Shown piece by piece: positions 36,997 to 49,539 of a stretch of DNA of 64,000 bases (the stretch's first letter is position 1; every line of letters begins with the position of its first letter). The stretch lies in assembly GCF_028389875.1 (NCBI RefSeq), contig NC_084664.1, forward strand, positions 115,823,966-115,887,965, written 5' to 3'. The position numbers and the translations under genes were made by a program. Below the pieces are notes generated by a model. The model was not told the DNA's origin and searched no databases. It saw only the letters and a program-made list of their open reading frames with translations. Origin of the DNA: Rhea pennata. Taxonomy: Eukaryota > Chordata > Aves > Rheiformes > Rheidae.

Positions 36997-39900
36997 CTCG
37001 CTGGTGGTGGCTGCTATTTTTGGCTTGGTACCAGGGTTGCACCATAAATAGTATTGCCAAATATACTGGCACAGGTATAAGACTGTTCTGCATGCTGATG
37101 CCTTCTCCATCTACTCTTCTTTTCTCTGAGAGCCTAAATTCCTTTGTATCTCAGGACATTTCTGTGGGATAACGATTTTTATCACATGCAAATGTTCACT
37201 TGCAGTGCTAAGGAATGGGAGGAGGGAGAAGAAATATTAAAGGTAATTAAAAGGATATAACCAAGAGTAATAGGAACAACAAAAAAGAAAAGCTGCAGTG
37301 AAAAGTCAAGGGAAAAGCTTCCCAATAGTGAGATCTAATAGGCCATGAAAGACTCCCAAAGGAAAATGCAGAATCATATCACTTGTGACATTTAAAAGAA
37401 GGCATGAAAAAATACCAATATGCAGCCAAAAACAATGTTGTCTGGCTAAGGGAGAGATGGGCTATGATGACCTAGTAGACGTATTCCATCTTTAGGACCT
37501 CTGATCCACCTGTATTTTGCTTTTGAAAAACTAATGTTATTTGCAAGATCCCACCCCCCCTTCTGAAGCTTGACTGAGAAAATGTGTGTAACTTAGTATC
37601 TTACATTTCATTAATGTTAGTTTTTATTTAAATGCTGTGTTGCTCCATCTGCTTAGTAGCTATGCTACGTATGACAGACTAATAAACACAAAATAAGACA
37701 AAAATGGGTATTTTATGTGGTATCTTCCTCCTTCAGAATCTTGCAGATGTTTGGGTCCCAGTGATATTTCTTGGAGGATGGAGTTTGCAACTGCTATAAT
37801 TAAGCAATACAGTACCATTAAGTCACTTGAGAGGAAATTAGGAACTAAACTAGTGCTGTGTGCCGAAGAAGCCAAAATTGTGAACTGAGATCTTTATTCA
37901 GTGCATGAAATTCTGCCTTTTTCTAGTTTACTTTAAAAGAGGTGTTATTCCTATTATGCACCATCAGAAGATGTAAGAAGTGAAATTAAATCTGTTTTCA
38001 ATGTTTATCTAACACATAAATTGGGATCTTAAATTGTGGGGAAAATATGTTTTTGTCAACAGTGCTTTCTATTTGGGTATTACTGTATTAGCTTTTAATG
38101 GGCAGGAGAAATGTACAGATCTGGAGGCTTTCCAGGGGTCTGGCAATATTCCACTGCATCAGCACTGAGTAAAAAAGATGTTATTCCTTTTTGTTACAAT
38201 AAGAACTGGATTAAGGTAGTGTTACTTTTTGAGTCATTCTGGCAAAACTCCATCTAAAGAGAAGCAGTTAGACCAAAACAATCACAGTAGGAGATGTGGA
38301 AATGATACATGATAGGATATGAACTCCCAGTAACCTGTATGGGACGTTAAAACTAATACTACTTACACACATTACCTTCAGCAGCAAATACTCCAATGGG
38401 CTCAGAAGTGTTGTATCCAAAGGAAAAAAAGAAAGAACGTCTTCCAGATAGCACTGAATTATTATACCCTGGATAATCCACCATCACAAGAGCTTTATAT
38501 GAGAGGACCTGCTAGCCTGTATTCACAGCAGAGGAATACTTTTCAGATTGCTGTTTCTTCATTGATTTTCTTGGGTTTTTAAAGCACACAAAGTGGCCAG
38601 TCCATCTTCAGCCCAGCCCTGTCTGGGCCCTCTCCTCTTCTTCCTATCAGCAGTTCTGCATCTCTGCTAGACAACCATCTTCTCAGTTATTCACTGGCTG
38701 CAATCCCACAAAGATTTTTGTATCGTCTTTGACGCTTCCGGACCACTTCTCTGTGAGATCCTTGACTTTGAAGCTGTCACCAGCCCCCAAGTCACATAAT
38801 ATTTGCCTGACTCAAGAATTCTTTGTGGACTCCAACTTGCCAAAAAAACATTGTCTTTCCTCTTTTCAAGGGATGTGATTTTACTCAGCTACATACAGAA
38901 ACACCAGTAAGATGTGTATTTTCAATTTAGTTCTTGGGCTGATCTTTCTGCACCTGAATTGCCACTTCAGCAAACTGCTCTTCTCACTAGTCTTGATATA
39001 CGCCTCCCCTGATCTAACACCAGATTACAATTTGGCAGCTTTCATAGATGGAGTTATCTATTCTTTCTCTAGTTTCCAGGCCCACAGATACTCTTCTTTC
39101 TCTCTATTTGCCTATCTTGACTGAATAAGATTTACACAAAAGGAAAGCTACCAGTTCACCAGTGCATGCAAGGTGAATAAATAATTTCACCTTAATTTAA
39201 GTGATTCCAGAGCCTTGTTATGCTCTCAAAGGGCTATTCATGAATGCGGCAAAATAAGCCAATTAGATGCCACCTCCCTGCCACACGGCTTCTGAGATTA
39301 GATTTCAAACTTGGTCTCTCTATTGTGAATTATCAACTGTATTGTAGTAGTAAGTTCAAGCTGCAAAAATTATCATCCAGTTGTGTAAGATGGTGTAGTA
39401 AAGCAGCATAAGAGAAAGTCCTCTGCTGCAAGGCCTGGCAACCTAAACAAATAAAACAGATGAAGGGATATAGAAAAGAAGTCTCATACTGTAGTTGAAA
39501 CCACAAACATTTAGTTACCAGTTTATGTAGATGCCCTCATTCTCTCCCATTTCTCCTCAGTGGGAAGTGGCACCGTGTCATTTTGTTGCCTTAGACAGGC
39601 ACATCAACTTGGTCATACCAGTCATGCAGCTTTTGCAGTTAGAAAAGTAAGGTAAGATGTCAGGGGGAAAAATTGAAGACCTAAACCTATTTCTGAAAGG
39701 TGGCCCTACAGACTTCCTCAGAAGTCACCTGGAAGGGCAATTGCAGGATGCCATTAATCTTACTCAGAAAACTACTGCCCCTCTGCAAGGGGCACAGACT
39801 TCTCCATGGCCATCAGACGTGCCAGGTGACTAGCTTGGCTCAGACCCTTGGCTCTTCACTACTGTTGCTCAGGAAAGACAAGTCTCACCCTATGTGACTT

Positions 39901-40889
39901 GACAGTAGGTCTATGATAGTGCTGGGAATGAATCTCTTTCCAGCCCTCTCCTAGAAGGGCATATTATTTTCTTCGGAAGGAAATAAATCTTCATAGGTTA
40001 TATCCTATAGCGTATAGCAGGATACAAAATACTCAGTTATTTGGTGAAGTCAGATTAATCATACCAGTTACTGGAATGCCAAACACTGCTCAAAGAGTTT
40101 TGAAAGGCAAGAACCTGCTTTGTCCCATACAAAGTCTCTGCATAACGAGAAGAGAAATCCTGTTTGTCAGCTGCCTCCTTGATTATGTTCAATAGGAGTA
40201 CACAGGGCTGGTTTTGTTTTCACTTGGCAATTTCTGTGTTGCTATGACTTTACTAATCTCCAGTCCATAAATCATTTGAGTGAACAATATACCAACATGC
40301 TCAAATCCAGAGGAAATTTCTCCAAGGCAAGTTTTTTCATCTTTCTGTTTTCAAGAGAAAACTCAAGAGATTCCTCCTACATGGGATGTCACCATGAGAA
40401 AAAACTCCTAACATTCTCTAGCTTTAGCTTTAAATCATATCATTAGGTGAAGGTATTAAAGTGAATAGAGAATAGCACACTGTGGTCAGCTGAATATTTT
40501 CTCTCTCTGAATTCTGCTCCCTCTTGACCCTTACATGAGGATCCTTCTGTTGACTAGAGGATCTCTGTTTCTCTTCCCACTTCAAAACCCTTCCTCCTAG
40601 CAACAGAAAAGCTATCGATGTGCAGAGGCTTTTAAGGCAGCTCTTAGTTGTGCTCTCCTGAATGTCAAAAGTGGTTGGTCTCACAGCTAAAAATCAAATG
40701 TCATTTTACTTAATAATATATTTCTTAGTCGTGTCTATCTCATCTGAGTTGTTTAGTTACACATCTGTCCTTTGAGTTTTATCTATAGCTGCTATCCAGT
40801 GCAAATAACCCTGGGATAGGGGAAATGTGCATCAGCTTTATAACATGATGTAAAACATAGTCCCATAGGTAAAAATATGTTATAGGAAT

Positions 40890-40900
40890 GGGGGGGGGGG
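40890..40900. repeat. Poly(G) run, 11 nt
   Basis: Homopolymer G between AAT and AAAGAGG. Confidence 0.9.
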
Positions 40901-42333
40901 AAAGAGGAAACACCCAGAGATGCACTAAAGTGAACAGTTAGTAGGCTGGTCTAACTGCCTTGTATCTTACTGTTAATATAGTGAAGAGAGAGTTCAAAAC
41001 AGACAGAAAACAGTGCCAGACACAGAAGGTAATATTCACACCATCACCCACTTCATACATACTTCAGTAACTATGCAATGTGAGAGAAAGAGATAATGTA
41101 TGCACGGTTTTGCTGATGAAGGGACTACCTAACAAGATAACTCTAAGATACAATATAATCATGTTTTTTACAGTGTCTTTTGCAGGTTGTGAAAGAAGAT
41201 TTGATGTGCCAGCCTTCAGGGACTGCTGACCTGGACAGACTCAGGGTGCAATGGGCTGACTGGGAGAGGAGGGTTTGAGTGCCCTGTAACCATTCTCTGC
41301 TTGTGTGAACTGAATATTCTCTCCTTATGATCAAAACCTTTTCTTTATAGTTGACATACAAATTGACAGGGGAATGACCCTGTGTGGGGGATCTATGCCT
41401 AGCTATGACTTAGGTATATTGTGTGATAATAGCAAGAAAGTTAACTGTTTTGGTCTTTGGTTCACCCATCTGCAATATAATGCTGTTACTTTTCTCATAG
41501 TCGGTACTGAAGAGGCCTAAGAAATTGCTGGCACACTGTCCATTTTCTTTCTGCTAACACAGACTAAATAATAACATTTTTTCAAGATTAAGTACTTGTC
41601 TCTTGCTTTTATTCTCATTCCTTTCAGTAGAAAGTGTCTTAGCATTATCACAAGGTCCTCAGTAGTGGCTTCTATATGTCTACTGCCTTTTCTCATGCTC
41701 TTCCATTAAAGGATCCAGCCTGAGTTTTCCAGCGTATCCTGATTTTTCCTAGCAGTATGTTGCTACTTTGTGATATAGAAGGAGACAGAGACTAGACAAT
41801 ATTTGAGAGGTTTTATTTTCTCCTCATCTGCAGGCCTGCATGGCTCTATTTCCTTCTTTCCCTGGCTCTTGGCTCTCTTCAGCATTGCTCCAGGCTCACC
41901 ATTCACAGGAGCCATCGTGGATTTCTGGCCTGTCAGTTTTAGAGAGAGTTAGTTCAGATATTTGCTTGAGAGAGTCTTCACTTCACTCAAATAACAGCAG
42001 GGAATCCCCAGGATGTTGCAATTTAAAGGACGGTAAGAAGGTGGAAACTTGCCTCACAGAAGTCCTAGCACAGAAAAAGAAGCCCCGAGACACAAATCTC
42101 TATTTTCTATTCCTGTTAGGCATGTTTCCCCTTTGCTTCCACTTTCCTTCTTTCACATGAGATGATCCGCCAGAAAATATTTTTTCAACTATCTTCAGAT
42201 GTTCATCTCATTTTTGACTACCCCAAGGGCAAACTCAGTCCCTGTTTTATTACCGCCCTTTTTTCTTTTTCTTGCCACAGAGGCAGTGTAGAACAATCTC
42301 CAAATAAAAGCAATGTTTTTTCACCCAACGTTG

Positions 42334-42465
42334 TCAAAGTGCCTTACAAAGGTGAACAGGCAATAAGAGTCCCATCTGCCAAGCGAGGTTAAGTGACCTG
42401 CTTGCGGCCACACAACAGGCCATGGCAAAGCTCACGCTCAATCCGTGACTCCTCTTGCCTGCCAG
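42334..42465 (+). mobile_element. MIR/CORE-SINE-like fossil
   Basis: AAAGTGCCTTACAAA, then GCGAGGTTAAGTGACCTGC, then GCGGCCACACAACAGG, then AATCCGTGACTCCTCTTGCCTGCC follow the order of the 3' half of MIR-type SINEs (GAGAGGTTAAGTGACTTGCCCAAGGTCACACAGC and on). The central 'tccccattttacag' part is missing or unrecognisable. Ancient, with many substitutions. Confidence 0.6.
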
Positions 42466-43416
42466 ATCAGGAAACAAGCACAAACAGGAGAGGAAGGGAG
42501 GAATATGGCCCTCGCCTCACTTTAGTGACCGCTTTAGTAATTTAACTACAAAAAAATCCAATGGTTCCTTAGAAAAAATTTCTTTCTAATCATGTTTTCT
42601 ATCCTATTTCTTGGAAGAGATCTTAGTAGAATCACCTTTTTTTCCATATAGGGAGTCATTAGTGGTGGGAAGCTTATGCAGCTACCCTTAAGCAGACGTT
42701 ACAAGCAGCTTTTCTTAGGGAGGCAGAAAATGTAAGCAGAATTATGATATTTAGACAGCTGCTATATGCACCACTAGACCTAAAGAAAGAATTAAGTTTT
42801 CAATTAAAATGTCTAGCGTTATCATTTTGTTCAAGCATTTTCTCCCCTTCTTGTTGAAAAGTTCCCCTGAACACTCTTAGTCTTCTTTACACCTGCCTCC
42901 CACTTTTACAATCCTCTGGCTGCCTCCCACCAAAAACAATAAAAAACAGCTTAAAAACAAATGAAATATTACTGAGTAGCAAAGAAGGTCAGACATATAA
43001 AACTATTTATTTTTATAATGGAAGTGGGAAGTGATTCTTCTACTGTAGAAGTTTTCTGCTGGGTGGAATCTTACTGCGCTGAAAGATTTTGAGCTTCACA
43101 AGAACTCTTCAGAAAACATATATAGACCTATCAGGCTAACATATTTTTTAAAGTTAAAGTATAGTGGTGGGGGTTCTCTTCAAAAAGAATAAAGAAAAGA
43201 AATGTGATATTTTCCTTCTCTATATTTACTTTTAGAATGGAGACTCTGGTAATTTAAAATTTGTTTAAAGGGGATTTTAAAATAGAAGTTTGCAAAAATT
43301 CAGAAAACATTTTTGGTGAAAAATATTGATTAAAAAGACATCTTTCTTGTAAACAAGTCAGTTAGCATGCCTCACTGTAGCGTGCATAAGTGAAGGAGTC
43401 ATTACATCTTTATGAC

Positions 43417-43423
43417 TGAGTCA
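43417..43423. promoter_or_regulatory. AP-1 consensus TGAGTCA
   Basis: A perfect TGAGTCA within CTGAGTCATAAG, followed 10 bp later by a CAGTGCACTG palindrome (43435-43444). A single AP-1 word is common by chance. Confidence 0.25.
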
Positions 43424-46400
43424 TAAGCCCATTGCAGTGCACTGTTTATACTGCCATTTGCAGTTTATTTGTATCCCTCATCTCTCTGTGGCTGTTTGGT
43501 GTGGGCAAGGATTTGCAGTCAGTCAAATGTTCCTAAGATGCCTGGTCTGAGTAGCCTCCAAACTGAGCCCCAGTGCTGGTGGCTACCGAAAGGCTTGTTG
43601 CTGCTGCCAAGGGTATGGAAAGCTTCCCCCCCCCTCCCCCCAAATGGGGCCAGGGAGTCCTCGCTTACCTCTGCCAGCCTCCCCAGGACTGAATCATCCA
43701 CCTGGGCTTGGCAAAGGAGAGGTGTCCGGGCAGCCAGAGGGAGGCAAAAAAAGGCAAAGGAGGGTCATGGTGATGGTACAGGGAGGCAGAGGATCCACAT
43801 CTGATCCTTGCGGAAGCATGTCCTCAGCTAGTGAGAAGAAAGGCAATTGAAACTAGAAAGGAAAGTGTTGTATTGGACAATTAAATATCATTTTTTAAAA
43901 GAAGCCAAATGTTTTATAATCACCAGCTAATTTAGATATTTGTGCAGTTGATTGAAAATATGCAAAGAAAGCAGAATTATTTAAGATTATTTTTAAATGT
44001 TTGGAACTTATTAGAATTGACTATGGAAAAGAGATAATTAAGGATTCTAAATATAATTAATGTGCTGAGTTATAAAAAGCTCTGCTTAGGTTAGGGGTTT
44101 TCCAGCATTAGCGAGATAGTTGACACAGTAACAACATTTTTACATTTAAAGAGCTTTGCAGTTCACATAAATATGTATTGAAAAATAATTTCACAGGGGA
44201 TGCATAAAGAATATACCTCATATTACTTAGATGTTTATCGTTCCATCTTCATTTTAGAGCCTTAATACATGAACAAGTATTGGGGAGAGATGAAGATAAG
44301 TTAGAGTAGAAAGTCTAGACAGCTGTATAACGTGGATTTCCTCTGTCTTTGACAGATGCAGAGGGGAAGCAGAACCTCAAGCAAGCAAGGAGAGGCATTA
44401 ATTTCTGTATGGATTGAATGCTGATTTTTCAGCTAAAAGCATACAAAATGAGAGAAATTAAAATCAATTCAAAAGATTTTCTTTGGAAAAACATTATTTA
44501 GATTTTTTTGTTGTTCTCAAATGATAGGGGGGACAGGCATCTTACTTTAAGTCTCTTGAGAAAATCTAACTCACAATCTTTGATCATTTGAGATGAACAA
44601 GCCTAGAGGCAGGGAGGCATTCCTTAGCAGGAGGAGAGTCCGGCTGCATGGCAAGACCAAACAAGAGGACTAATATCTTCCTGCAAAGGGGTGAGCTTTG
44701 CTTGGGTCTGCATGTGTTCTATAAGAGTCAAAATAAGGAAAGGTTGCTTTTCACACTTTTTGCAAAGCTTACCCATCTTTTCAAACTGCACCCTGCTTGT
44801 AGAGGAAAGCCTGGCATGTCAAGGAGACTGGTGGTTTGGGAAGGACCAGCTCATGTTGCAGGCAAATCTGGGCCTTAATGCCAGTGCCAATAGCCTAAAA
44901 CAGTCTAGCTGGCAAGTCCCTTTGCAGACCCTATGTTAGAACATGCTATGGGAAGAGTCAGGACAGTGGGTCGCTCATACCCCTTTATGCCCTAAGCAGC
45001 CTAGTGGGGGCCTGGGCACTCAGATACGGCTTGTTTAATGTGCGGAGAGGAAAGTCTGTCTGGGCTGCATGATGGATGGCATTGAAGCATCATACCAACC
45101 ATGCACGAGAAATCGTGGACCTTCTAAAAGGTTATGAAGCTCAGCTGAAGGACTGCTACTGATTTAAACATCTTTAGACTAGACTTCCAGTTCACTTTGA
45201 GGGGGGGAGAATGCTTAGAAAATAATATTAAAAATGTCAGAAGAATTATGGGCATGAATATTGTATGGAAAGGCCAAGAAACCCAGCTAGGAGCTTAAGA
45301 TTTAGCATAAAGAGAGTTAGGCACTCTCAGATTTCTGGTAGCAGGTAGCCTCCTAAATCTCTGCACCATCTTTTAAACTGGAACGTAACATCTCAGGCTA
45401 TCAAAATCTAAAATTTATCATCAAGTATAGTTAGATGCAATACTTATCTTTCAAGAGGACTAGACTCTCCAGATTTCCTCTGCGCTATCTATTTGGTCTT
45501 TGTATGAATAAGATGCTTATTGGTCCTCATGACAAGTAAACTCAGGCAGTGCAAGGAAAAGCAAAGTGCAGATAGCAAATAAAGTCTTTAGAAGGAAATT
45601 CATCCTTCTCTGGACAAAAAGTGCTAGCATTGCAAATAATGTTGTCCTAATCAAGTCATCTAGGGAATCTTATCTATGGGTGGACCAGAACTGAATTTCT
45701 TTGGTTTTTGTTCACTTGTGTTTTAAGATCCTCCCTGGATCCTTGTTACTGCCTGGCTGGCTGCTGCACCTGGAGAGACTCCCTCACGTTTAAGATAACC
45801 ACTTAGCCTCCTGGAGAACAAGAGCAGTCAGGGCGAGACTTGTGTAACCTTAACAAACTGAAATCAATCCCTCCAGTAATGGCTTTCCCAGCTCTATACT
45901 TTTGTTTTTCTCCAATCCAAGGAGCATATCTGAAATCAGGCTAAGAGAATATGATCCACAACTCCACTAGCATAGGCATTTTGTCAGTACTTTAAAATTC
46001 AAATTTTGTCTAGATTTTGTGGCAGTTCTTTGAAAGTCAGGTTTCTTTTTGTTTTAAATATTTGTTTGAGGCTGTAACTTTACATAGGCTTGAAAAGGAC
46101 TTTAAACTCCTTGATGCTCTGTGTTCAATTTGAATGAACACACTCCAAAATAATGAGGACAGAAAGTACTTCAAGTTGATGTTTTCCATGGATAACTGAG
46201 ATTTAAATACATACTACAAGCCATTTATTTCATAGACCTTCATTGATTACAGCAGCATTCAGCACATACAGTCTGTTTTCAAGTACTGTTACTCAGCTCC
46301 CTGCCGCAGGGTATGTTGCCATTGCATGGACTTAATGGCAGATAACATCTGTCCTCCCAAAAATGAGTTGAAGACTGCAGGCATTTATCACTCGGCCTAT

Positions 46401-46426
46401 GCAAATGGCCTCATGAGAACCTCAGA

Positions 46427-46444
46427 CCAAAAAAAAAAAAAAAA
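46427..46444. repeat. Poly(A) run, about 18 nt
   Basis: Homopolymer A following CTCAGACC. No linked SINE body was recognised. Confidence 0.9.
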
Positions 46445-47162
46445 GTTGCTGAGCTGTGAGCACCCCAGCTAATATTGAGCTTGGTTGTAAAGCTCAGCAA
46501 CAGCTACCTGCTAGGGGCGTTACTTTCCCCTCATTGCAAACAGGCTACCATGTGGAGACCATGTTTACCTGTCTCTCTACACATTAAGATACTCAAAACA
46601 TAAAAACATGTTCCTGGAATTTTATTACCTCTACTGGAAAACTGTCCTGTGGAAAGAAGGAAGATAAAACTCCTAGACAGATGTTCCCTGGTCTTAGGGC
46701 TTTAATGAGAGAGACGAGATCATCTTAGGGGTTTGTGATGCTTGAGCATGTTCTCCAGTTGCAGTCTCATTCTCATTTAGGATCCCAGTGTTTGGCAGAG
46801 GGAAAATCCTTTTTCTAGAGAGACTCTGTCCCACTAGTAAGTTTACTGTAAGCAGATTCTGTTTCCTGGAGTAAAATGCAGAGATCTGAGGGTTGGCCGC
46901 AGACCTCAGAAGGCCAGCCCGCCAGTTGTTCCCACACCACCCGGGGGAGCACCAAGCAGGGCTGCAGCCTGCACATGGATAGTCAGGGCTTGAGGACAGC
47001 CCAGCAAAGTAGCTGCCAGCTCTGACAGGGACTTGTTTTCACCTATACCATCCTTGCAGGTCCCCATGGCCCAAACGTAGCTTGAGGGCTCCACTTACCC
47101 ACACACATGCCTTAGCATGAGACCACCACCAGGCTTTGCTCTGCAAGGGCGGATTATGTAGC

Positions 47163-47173
47163 GGGATTTTCCC
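47163..47173. promoter_or_regulatory. NF-kappaB-like site
   Basis: GGGATTTTCCC is a symmetric kappaB-type motif, lying in a locally GC-rich stretch (about 46.88-47.47 kb) that has some CpGs but does not reach the density of the 34.7 kb island. Confidence 0.3.
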
Positions 47174-47395
47174 GGGCTCAGAGCATCACAGGCACTGGCA
47201 CACGCTGTGCTCAGCCGCTGTCATCACCAGCAGAGCAACTCCAGCCGCCCTCCGCAGGGCAGGAGAGAGGAGCTGGAAAGGCAAACCTCAAACTTCATGG
47301 TTTTCTTTTTCCCACAAGAGCTATGAGGAGTGTCCATGCCACGGGAAGATGGGAGGAGAAATAAAATGGGTGCTGGTGAGGCCCTACTGCCCCCT

Positions 47396-47396
<1 letters not shown>

Positions 47397-47431
<35 letters not shown>
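47397..47431. repeat. (CA)n microsatellite
   Basis: About 17 pure CA units. Overlapping frames with poly(HT) or poly(CV) are artefacts of this repeat. Confidence 0.95.
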
Positions 47432-47435
<4 letters not shown>

Positions 47436-48271
47436 TTGACTGCTTTGCTTTTCTAGGTCTTAAGCTGGTGTTTTTACAGGCTCTTGTCTCAAGGGGGTCT
47501 GAGTGCACACAGGTTTTCCATACTCCTCTGGCTTTGCATTCCATCCTAATCTCAGCTCTGGCTTTATCTGTTCCCTCTCCTACACCTGATCAGCCTAAAA
47601 ATAACCCATAAAAAATCACAACAACTCAAATTAGAAATAAAATAAATTATTTTAACTCTTTGGAGCAGCTGTTCCTCTCCACCTGTGAATCCAAGTGCTG
47701 GGAGAAGCATGATTCACATAACTGAAACGAAAATCGTGGGAGGAGGAGAGGGGAATTGCCATGAAACTTAATGCCACTGAGGAAAGGATATGACAGCAGG
47801 TCATCCAGACGTAGCTGCACCTTGGCTAGGCTCTAGGATACTTACGTTTTGAAATGATGCATGTCCTGGGGCTTCTAAACCTGTCCAGCTCCGTCCTAGG
47901 TAGATTTCACACGTACGCCTCTTGCTTCCTAATTAAGGTGGAAGTCACAAACAAGGCAGAGTCAATCTCCTAGAAGGAGCTTCCTGCCTCTATGGTTGTT
48001 TCTGTCAAAGGGAATGATTAAGATCACTATAAATGTTATTAATGTTGTCCCTAAAAACTCATAAGGAAATCTGCTCTGAGCCAGGTTGCTGTTCCCCTGG
48101 AATTCAGAAACCAGCCTGTTTGTTTCCCAAGCAGTAATTTGCAGCAGATAAACATGGAGTAAAAGGAAATATATGGTGCTGGATGGTGACCGAAAGAGTG
48201 CAAGAGCTGGGAGGTGCTGCTTGAACTGCACAGCCGGGGCTTTATTACAGCTTCATATCACACAGCCGAGT

Positions 48272-48285
48272 TCACTAGGCGGCAG
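48272..48285 (+). promoter_or_regulatory. CTCF-like motif
   Basis: TCACTAGGCGGCAG matches the CTCF core (CCACTAGGGGGCAG type) at 12 of 14 positions. Local GC content is low, so the word stands out. Its orientation is plus. Confidence 0.4.
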
Positions 48286-48794
48286 TGTGTAACCCTTAAT
48301 ATTTGTCATTGTTAAAGAGCTGGTGAGGTTCAGGAGAGTCACAACAAAACACTCTGTTTAGAAAGGATTTTGTTCCCATATTATATTAGCTGTATTTCCC
48401 TCTGTCATTGCCATTTACAAAGATATTGACATATAAACCAATGTTTGTTTTGTCAAGCTCATTTTCTCTTCCTATGTATTTCCCCTCTGAAATCACAAGG
48501 GATGATTCTATTTGTAGAAACAATATATTTGATAAATTTACTCCTTTTTCCTTTTCACAAATTATCTAGGAACAGACACTGATTTTTTATTACTTTCTTC
48601 ATTATCTAAAAAATTTGTCAAACTGTTTACAATAATATTCCAAACCATGCATTGCTATCAAGCAGCCTGCCATAGGTATTGCTAACAATCCTGACTTAGT
48701 GATTTACTTTATGGAGCTGAAACTGTAATAATTCTTCATGTTGTTTCCCAATGCCCGAGACACTGTTATTTGTTTTGTAGGAACATCTTCTAGT

Positions 48795-49075
48795 TCCTGA
48801 CATGCATCAGGCTGTCTCTGTGCTAGGTGCTGCATAAACAGAGGTGAAAGGATCTTATTCTAATACACAGTCCAAGTCTAGAAATGAATGGATATCCCCA
48901 GAAAATGCAGAGCACAGAAAGAATGAGGCTATATGGGTGAGTATGATGGACACCAGTTTAGCATGCCAGCAGGCAAGCAATTGTCAAATATTTTGTAGGC
49001 ATTATAGCAAAGACGAGTTCTAGGTAGCGACTGGAAAAACAATGAGGTAATTTACATAAATACCTATATCATTTT
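48795..49075 (+). mobile_element. Ancient amniote interspersed repeat (family name uncertain)
   Basis: TGTGCTAGGTGCTGCATAAACA, then ACACAGTCCAAGTCTA, then GGTGAGTATGATGG and GCAATTGTCAAATATTTTGTAGGCATTATAGCAAAG correspond in order to a dispersed element I recall from turtle, crocodile and bird genomes. I am not certain of its formal name, so I give none. Being a diverged old copy, it may retain regulatory function only. Confidence 0.45.
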
Positions 49076-49539
49076 GGTTTCTTCTGATATCTGATAATAA
49101 TGGTCCCCCATATTATTTAATATTGGTTGTTTTCTTCCCAGACCTTCAGGCTAGCTTCATGAACAGCTGTGGTATCAAAATGCCTAGAAAAACAACATTT
49201 GTACAGGTATTTATAATACCATCTCCATTACCAATTCTCATAATTACTTTTTCAGAGAGTAAAAGAGATGACAAATGCAATCATAGTCAAAGTAAGAAAA
49301 TGTACTTTCTCAACCTTTAATTTAAAAGACAATTTTGTAAGTTCAAGCGTGAAACGTTCTCATTTTGACTGTAATACCAGTGTACTTCCTGTTTAAAAGG
49401 AAAAGAGTCTGAAAGAAAAAGACAGAGAAAAGACTCCAGATATAAAGAATTTTCCCTATAATTTTCCACAAGGAGCTCACAGCTCTTTAAAACTAATAAT
49501 CATCATTTCAATATATAAAATCAAGCTTCAGCAGAATCA
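49076..49539. other. Spacer between old repeats
   Basis: AT-rich DNA with no recognisable element; it could be part of the L1-like fossil upstream of the conserved ORF1 block, but no motif supports this. Confidence 0.4.

Larger units (their letters stand above)
35862..42333. other. Intergenic desert
   Basis: AT-rich, no gene recognised. The overlapping inverted repeats at 36958-36996 and the G run at 40890 are the only structures that stood out. Confidence 0.55.
42466..48794. other. Intergenic DNA with enhancer-like AT-rich blocks
   Basis: No gene recognised. Blocks at 43.86-44.26 kb and 48.23-48.64 kb are rich in homeodomain, POU and SOX-like words and lack simple repeats. The 46.88-47.47 kb part is locally GC-rich. 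A short protein-like run (HAREIVDLLKGYEAQLKDCY, ending near 45163) was not identified. Confidence 0.45.

Noticed and set aside
47136..47611. Frames of 93-106 codons on both strands
   Set aside because: They run through the (CA)n microsatellite, giving poly(HT)/poly(CV).
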